In this document: positions 31,539 to 35,611 of the stretch, one piece after another
Numbering within the stretch: the stretch's first letter is position 1
Layout: each line of letters opens with the position of its first letter
Notes under the pieces: generated by a model
What the model saw: only the letters and a program-made list of their open reading frames with translations
Databases searched by the model: none
What the model was told of the DNA's origin: nothing
Source of the DNA: a bacterium
Lineage (GTDB): Bacteria > 4484-113 > JAFGCY01
Direction of reading: 5' to 3'
Assembly (NCBI GenBank): GCA_020849855.1
Contig: JADZFO010000025.1
Span: 1-35,611 of the forward strand
Length of the DNA stretch: 35,611 nt
Program-made: the position numbers and the translations under genes

Positions 31539-31990
31539 TGGTGCTCCAGTCTGGGTCTATATTGACAACAGATTTCTCTTCAGAGATATCCCCGCCATTA
31601 TCCGATAGACTTGCGCCATCGCTGCGCCGCCAAATCCGCGGCACTGCATCCGGCAAACTGAGGCAGAACGGTCATAGATGTTCACGGGCCACGCCCGCTT
31701 CGGCAGTGTAACACAACTTGGCGCGGCGTGCAGAAATCCTGCATAGCCAATATCTGGCGAAAACTTCAATACACGAATGGCACCATCAGACCTATTAGAA
31801 GCGCCCTGCAAGAACGCTGATTCCCCTTGGGCCTACTAAATGATCAGGCAGGCAGGTTCTATAATCGGGCTTATAGTCTAATTGGACTGATTGCCCCGCG
31901 TCAGTCCTCGCACTTGAAGCAAGTCGCCGCTGGTAGCGGCGATTCACATCTCCGCGGCCCTGCCCCGAGGCCGTGGTTGGAGGAAGGCTC
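31539..31990. promoter_or_regulatory. Divergent control region between trpE and the efflux genes
   Basis: This AT-richer 450-base interval must hold promoters for both directions. I see no tandem Trp codons, T-box element or attenuator-like hairpin pair for trpE. A weak trpE promoter candidate is TTGAAG with TATGCA 18 bases on (minus strand, about 31742-31771). Toward the efflux genes there is a TATAAT at 31860-31865 inside an inverted repeat, and a hairpin CGCCGCT/AGCGGCG at 31925-31941. The minus-strand frame at 31557-31811 does not look like a protein gene. Confidence 0.45.
31859..31876 (+). promoter_or_regulatory. TATAAT within inverted repeat CTATAA-N6-TTATAG
   Basis: The -10-like TATAAT overlaps the left arm of a perfect six-base inverted repeat. 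The overlap suggests operator control of the efflux operon 115 bases downstream. No -35 match is seen at 16-18 bases, and no regulator gene is in view. Confidence 0.4.
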
Positions 31991-33457
31991 ATGAGATATG
32001 CCTGGCCCTTGACGGCTGGCATCCTGATGTTGCTGCTGTGCGCTTGCCCGCAGAAGAAGGAAGCAGAAGGCGGACCCGGCGGCGGCGCGGGCGGCGGAGG
32101 CGGAGCGCCATCCGGCCCCCCGCCCGTATCAGTTGTGGTCCAGCCGGTTGAAATGCGGGACTACTCCCCGGCGCTGGACCTCAGCGGTGAGCTGCGCGCC
32201 AGCCAGCGGGCAACCCTGACCGCCGAAGTAAGCGGGAAGATCACCGCCATCGCAGCCCGGGTCGGCCAGAGCCACTCTGCCTCCGCGGGAGCGCTGATCA
32301 GCATCGACCCCAGCGACTACAAGGCGCAGCTTGAACTGGCCCAGGGCAATCTGATGGCGGCGCAGGTTGCGCTTGATGAAGCCAGGAGCGGCCCGCGGGA
32401 GCAGGAAATCGCGGGCCAGCAAGCGCTGGTTGACCAGGCCCAGGCGGCCCTGAACGAAGCCCGGGACAACCTGTCCCGCAAGCAGCAGCTCTTTGACTCC
32501 GGGGTAATCTCCGAGCAGGAGCTGGTGAGCGCACGTACCAGGGTCGAGACGGCCCAGGCTGCCCTGAACTCGCAGCTTGAGGTACTCGACCGGCTGAAGG
32601 AAGGCACACGCAAAGAGCAGATCCAGGCGGCCGAGGCGCGGGTGAAGTCCGCCCGCAGCAGTGTTGAGCTGGCCAGCCTGAACCTTGAGAAGACCACTAT
32701 CTCCCCGGCCTTTGATGCCAAGGTGACCCGCCTGATGGTCGAGGTCGGCCAGTTCGTCGGCCCTGGCACGCCGCTGGTGGAGATCGTTTCCGACGGCCCC
32801 GGCGAGGCCTGGTTCAACGTGGCCGAAGGGGATGTGTCCCGCATCAAGCCTGGCGACTCCGTGGAGATCCGCAGCGATGCGCTGGCGGATACGGTGGTCA
32901 CCGGCGAGGTCATCAGCATTTCACCGGCAGCAGATGCCGGCACCCGCCAGTTCCCGGTCCGGGTCGCGGTCAACGACGAGCGCCTGCTTCCGGGCATGGC
33001 GCTGCGCGGCCGCATCCTGCTGGGCCAGCCCAAATCGACCCTGATGATCAGCCAGGACGCGGCTTATGAAAGCAAGCTGGGTCTGGTGGTTTACCGCATG
33101 ACGCCGCCCGGCCCTGACGACAAGCCGATGGCCGAAGGTATGCCGCCGCTGCCGTCCTTCGAGACCGTGCCGGTCAAGACCGGTGAGCGCATCGACGGCC
33201 TTGCGGTGATCATCGAGGGCGAGCTCAAGGCCGGAGACATGCTGGTCACCCGCGGCAAGGAAGGCCTGTATCCGGGAGCCAAGATCATCCCGACCAACCT
33301 GCAGGGTGGCGGCCCGGGCGGCGAAGCCCCCGCTGCCGGCGGGGCGCCCGCCGGCGGAGCAGAGGCCGGGGCGGATGCGGGGGCGGAAGGCGCGCCTGCA
33401 GCGCCCGGGGCAGAGGGTGAAAACGCAGCCGGGGAGGCCGGGAGCAGCGGCAAATGA
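31991..33457 (+). CDS. RND efflux membrane fusion lipoprotein (HlyD/AcrA family)
   Basis: This is the periplasmic adaptor of a tripartite efflux pump. The ATG at 31991 has a GGAGG Shine-Dalgarno sequence and begins a lipoprotein signal (LCAC, Cys19); the upstream GTG at 31973 is rejected. In the 488-aa product a Gly-rich linker (about 28-40) precedes the barrel-sandwich half (LRASQRATLTAEVSGKI). A coiled-coil hairpin follows (about 110-230, with Ala/Gln/Glu heptads), then the other lipoyl half (LEKTTISPAFDAKVTRL) and beta-barrel domains. Two paired coiled coils are visible, separated near GVISEQEL. The last 50 residues are Gly/Ala/Pro-rich and probably disordered. It overlaps the permease start by four bases (ATGA). 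No outer-membrane channel gene is in the window. Confidence 0.93.
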   Translation: MRYAWPLTAGILMLLLCACPQKKEAEGGPGGGAGGGGGAPSGPPPVSVVVQPVEMRDYSPALDLSGELRASQRATLTAEVSGKITAIAARVGQSHSASAGALISIDPSDYKAQLELAQGNLMAAQVALDEARSGPREQEIAGQQALVDQAQAALNEARDNLSRKQQLFDSGVISEQELVSARTRVETAQAALNSQLEVLDRLKEGTRKEQIQAAEARVKSARSSVELASLNLEKTTISPAFDAKVTRLMVEVGQFVGPGTPLVEIVSDGPGEAWFNVAEGDVSRIKPGDSVEIRSDALADTVVTGEVISISPAADAGTRQFPVRVAVNDERLLPGMALRGRILLGQPKSTLMISQDAAYESKLGLVVYRMTPPGPDDKPMAEGMPPLPSFETVPVKTGERIDGLAVIIEGELKAGDMLVTRGKEGLYPGAKIIPTNLQGGGPGGEAPAAGGAPAGGAEAGADAGAEGAPAAPGAEGENAAGEAGSSGK

Positions 33458-35611
33458 TCAAGGCCTCAATCGGCAATCCCCATGCCGTCTTTGTCGGCGT
33501 GGTGATCCTTGTCATCTTCAGCCTGCTGGCCTACACCCAGATTCCTGTCCAGCTCAAGCCGGAGATCGAGCCGCTGCAGTACAGCATCAGCACGATCTAC
33601 CCCGGCGCCGGCGCGCTGGAGGTCGAGGACCAGATCACCAATAAGCTTGAACGCGAGCTGGCCTCACTGAACGACCTCAGCGAGATCACCAGCTCAAGCA
33701 GCGAAGGCATCAGCAACATCTTCCTGCTCTTTGCCGACAATGCTGACCAGAGCAAGGCCCTGCTTGACATCATCCAGTCAATCGAGCGCGTGCCGGGCCT
33801 GCCGGAAGGCGCTGAGAAACCGACCATCACCAAGGGCGCCAACCAGGGCCAGAACGCGATCATGTGGATCGCCACGGCCGGCAGCGCCAGCCTGAACGAG
33901 AAGTACGACCTGATTGACCAGATCGTCCAGCCAGCGCTGCTGCGTGTCAACGGTGTCGGCGGCGTGCTGGTCTTTGGCGGCGACGAACGCCGCATCATTG
34001 TGGTCCCGGACCTTGAGAAGCTCAGCGCGTACCAGATGTCGATCACCGAGCTTGGCACCGCGCTGGGCCTGGAGAACCGTGACGCCCGCGGCGGCCAGCT
34101 GGATGAGGGCGACCGCCAGTTCAATGTCCGTACCACGGGCAAGTTCCGCAACATGGACGACGTCCGCAACACGGTCGTCCGCTATGGGCCCACTGGCTCC
34201 ATCACGGTCGGCGACGTGGCTCGGGTTGAGGACAGCCGCAACCGCAAGGAAAGCTACGTCAAGAACAACGGCGAGCCGGCGGTAGCCTTCGGCGTGCTGC
34301 GCCAGAGCGGCGCTAACACCGTCACCACGATCAAGGGCGTCAAGGCCAAGCTGGAGGAGTTCAACCGGCAGTTCGAAAAGTCCGGCATCGGCCTGCAGTT
34401 TGAAGAGGCCTACAGCGAGCTGGGCTACGTGGAAGAGGGCATCGAGCTGGTGCAGCATGACCTGCTGATCGGCGCGGTGCTGGCGGCCATAGTGCTGGCG
34501 CTCTTCCTGCGTGCCGGCCGGCCGATCCTGATCACTGTCATCTCGATCCCGATCAGCCTGGTCAGCGTCTTCCTGGTGCTGCAGGCGATGGACCGCACCA
34601 TCAACATCATCGCGCTGGCCGGCATTTCCTTCGCCGTCGGCCTGGTGGTTGACGATGCCATCGTGGCGCTCGAGAACATTGAGCGCCACATGAATGAGCT
34701 GGGCAAACCTGTGCGGCAGGCCGCGCTCGACGGCGTTGACGAAGTCTGGGGCGCGATCCTCAGCTCCACCCTGGTGCGTGTTGCCGTGTTCATCCCCATC
34801 GTGTTGAACACCACCGAGGCCGGCCTGCTGTTCAAGGACATCGCGATAGCCATTGTGACCAGTATCATGGTCTCGCTGCTGGTCACCTTGACTGTGGTGC
34901 CAAGCTTTGCCGCACTGCTCCTGCGCAGCGGCAGCTCCCGCAAGCGGCTTGCCGAGACAAACCCCGCGCTGGACCGCGTGCTGCGCGTCGTCGAGTTCCA
35001 GTGGCTCGGGGATGTGATCCAGGCCGCCTACACCCGCTTCGTCACCTGGGCCACGGTGGGACGCGGACCCAGCCATAACATGGGCCGCATTGCGCTGCTC
35101 GCCGCGGTTGGCATCCTGTTCCTGTCTTCGCTCACTCTGCTGCCTTCAGCCAGCTATCTGCCAAATGGCACCCAGGGCTTCATCTTCGTGGCGGCTCAGC
35201 CACACGTCGGCCAGCGCCCGGAAGTGACCAGCAATGCCTATGTGCCGCTGGAGCAGGCCGCCCTGGCTGACCCGCGGGTGGAGCGCATCTTCTCCGTGGC
35301 CAGCCCCTTCTTCAACGGCGTGGGCGTCAAGGTGAAGCAGGAAGAAGCCACTCCGCAGAACTTTGTCGAGCTGATCGGCTCACTGAGCCAGGTTGGCTTC
35401 GGCCTGCCGGGCTTCAAGTTTGTCTTCCCGATCCAGTTCTCGATCTTCCAGACCCAGGACAAGCAGTTCACGCTTGAGGTTACCGGGCCAGATCTGACCA
35501 CGCTGAACCAGATTGCCGGGCAGCTGCAGGGCACGCTGCTGGCGCGGCAGGGCGACATCGTCGCCCCCCTGGGCTATGGCGCGGTGCAAAGCAGCTATGA
35601 CGAGGGCGTGC
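33454..35611 (+). CDS. RND efflux permease (AcrB/MexB-like), cut by window end
   Basis: This is the proton-driven inner-membrane pump of the HAE-1/AcrB type. The ATG at 33454 overlaps the adaptor stop. The visible 719 residues cover the first membrane helix (VFVGVVILVIFSLLAYTQIPVQ region), the first porter domain, the helices around 330-480, and part of the second half. The proton-relay pair D400-D401 in GLVVDDAIV matches AcrB D407/D408. NGVGGVLVFGG and SIPISLVSVFLVL are family-typical. Full proteins have about 1,000-1,050 residues, so roughly a third is outside the window. Substrates cannot be predicted. Confidence 0.94.
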   Translation, partial: MIKASIGNPHAVFVGVVILVIFSLLAYTQIPVQLKPEIEPLQYSISTIYPGAGALEVEDQITNKLERELASLNDLSEITSSSSEGISNIFLLFADNADQSKALLDIIQSIERVPGLPEGAEKPTITKGANQGQNAIMWIATAGSASLNEKYDLIDQIVQPALLRVNGVGGVLVFGGDERRIIVVPDLEKLSAYQMSITELGTALGLENRDARGGQLDEGDRQFNVRTTGKFRNMDDVRNTVVRYGPTGSITVGDVARVEDSRNRKESYVKNNGEPAVAFGVLRQSGANTVTTIKGVKAKLEEFNRQFEKSGIGLQFEEAYSELGYVEEGIELVQHDLLIGAVLAAIVLALFLRAGRPILITVISIPISLVSVFLVLQAMDRTINIIALAGISFAVGLVVDDAIVALENIERHMNELGKPVRQAALDGVDEVWGAILSSTLVRVAVFIPIVLNTTEAGLLFKDIAIAIVTSIMVSLLVTLTVVPSFAALLLRSGSSRKRLAETNPALDRVLRVVEFQWLGDVIQAAYTRFVTWATVGRGPSHNMGRIALLAAVGILFLSSLTLLPSASYLPNGTQGFIFVAAQPHVGQRPEVTSNAYVPLEQAALADPRVERIFSVASPFFNGVGVKVKQEEATPQNFVELIGSLSQVGFGLPGFKFVFPIQFSIFQTQDKQFTLEVTGPDLTTLNQIAGQLQGTLLARQGDIVAPLGYGAVQSSYDEGV

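Noticed and set aside
31557..31811. 84-codon frame before trpE, considered as a trp leader or small gene
   Set aside because: It has only one Trp codon and no Shine-Dalgarno sequence or attenuator hairpins. The translation does not look like a protein.
31539..31990. T-box or TRAP-type control of trpE
   Set aside because: No T-box consensus, no series of spaced GAG/TAG triplets, and no tandem Trp codons were found by eye on either strand.
33778..35076. Minus-strand open frame of 432 codons opposite the RND permease
   Set aside because: Asp/Gln/Ala-rich antisense product of a conserved permease; the sense strand has all the conserved motifs.

Overview
This is a GC-rich (roughly 65%) bacterial chromosome segment, gene-dense on both strands. 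The organism looks like a diderm: it has an RND efflux pump with a membrane fusion protein, a lipoprotein with a beta-propeller-like repeat pattern, and Sec-exported proteins. I cannot name the phylum. The many uncharacterised exported proteins, intergenic palindromes and simple repeats fit an environmental, poorly sampled lineage, but that is inference.

Layout. Positions 1-3100 hold a DinB-like gene and thrS, whose product lacks the TGS domain and carries a His-rich insert. Positions 3100-4800 are a repeat-rich zone around a small membrane-anchored protein. Next come a propeller-type lipoprotein, a triple cysteine-repeat exported protein, and two tiny membrane-protein ORFs. At 7.5-8.2 kb is a REP-associated tyrosine transposase (RAYT) flanked by inverted copies of its palindrome. 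It is followed by a 33-aa membrane peptide and folD. Positions 9.4-13.0 kb are a minus-strand operon: RDD membrane protein, secreted DUF2225-like protein, secreted TPR-like protein. Positions 13.1-17.6 kb hold a small membrane protein, a low-complexity protein, a minus-strand trio (DinB-like, anchored acidic protein, hexapeptide-repeat protein) and a transaldolase.

The centrepiece is 18.2-31.5 kb. It is one minus-strand cluster of twelve almost gap-free ORFs (trpE-trpG-trpD-trpC-trpFB-trpA-aroF-aroA-aroE-aroC-aroKB-aroQ). Together they encode all 14 polypeptide activities from erythrose-4-phosphate and PEP through chorismate to tryptophan. Two genes are fusions (TrpF-TrpB and AroK-AroB). Most junctions overlap by 1-26 bases. 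AroE stands out by lower GC and an unusual NADP-binding half. Divergent from trpE, a membrane fusion protein and an RND permease run off the right edge.

Two genome-style features recur. First, several genes lack a Shine-Dalgarno sequence and instead have a TANNNT -10-like box ending 5-8 bases before the start codon, which suggests leaderless transcripts. Second, intergenic regions carry a composite repeat: a heptanucleotide array followed, always in the same polarity, by a GTAGGGG-headed palindrome whose full-length copies flank the RAYT gene.
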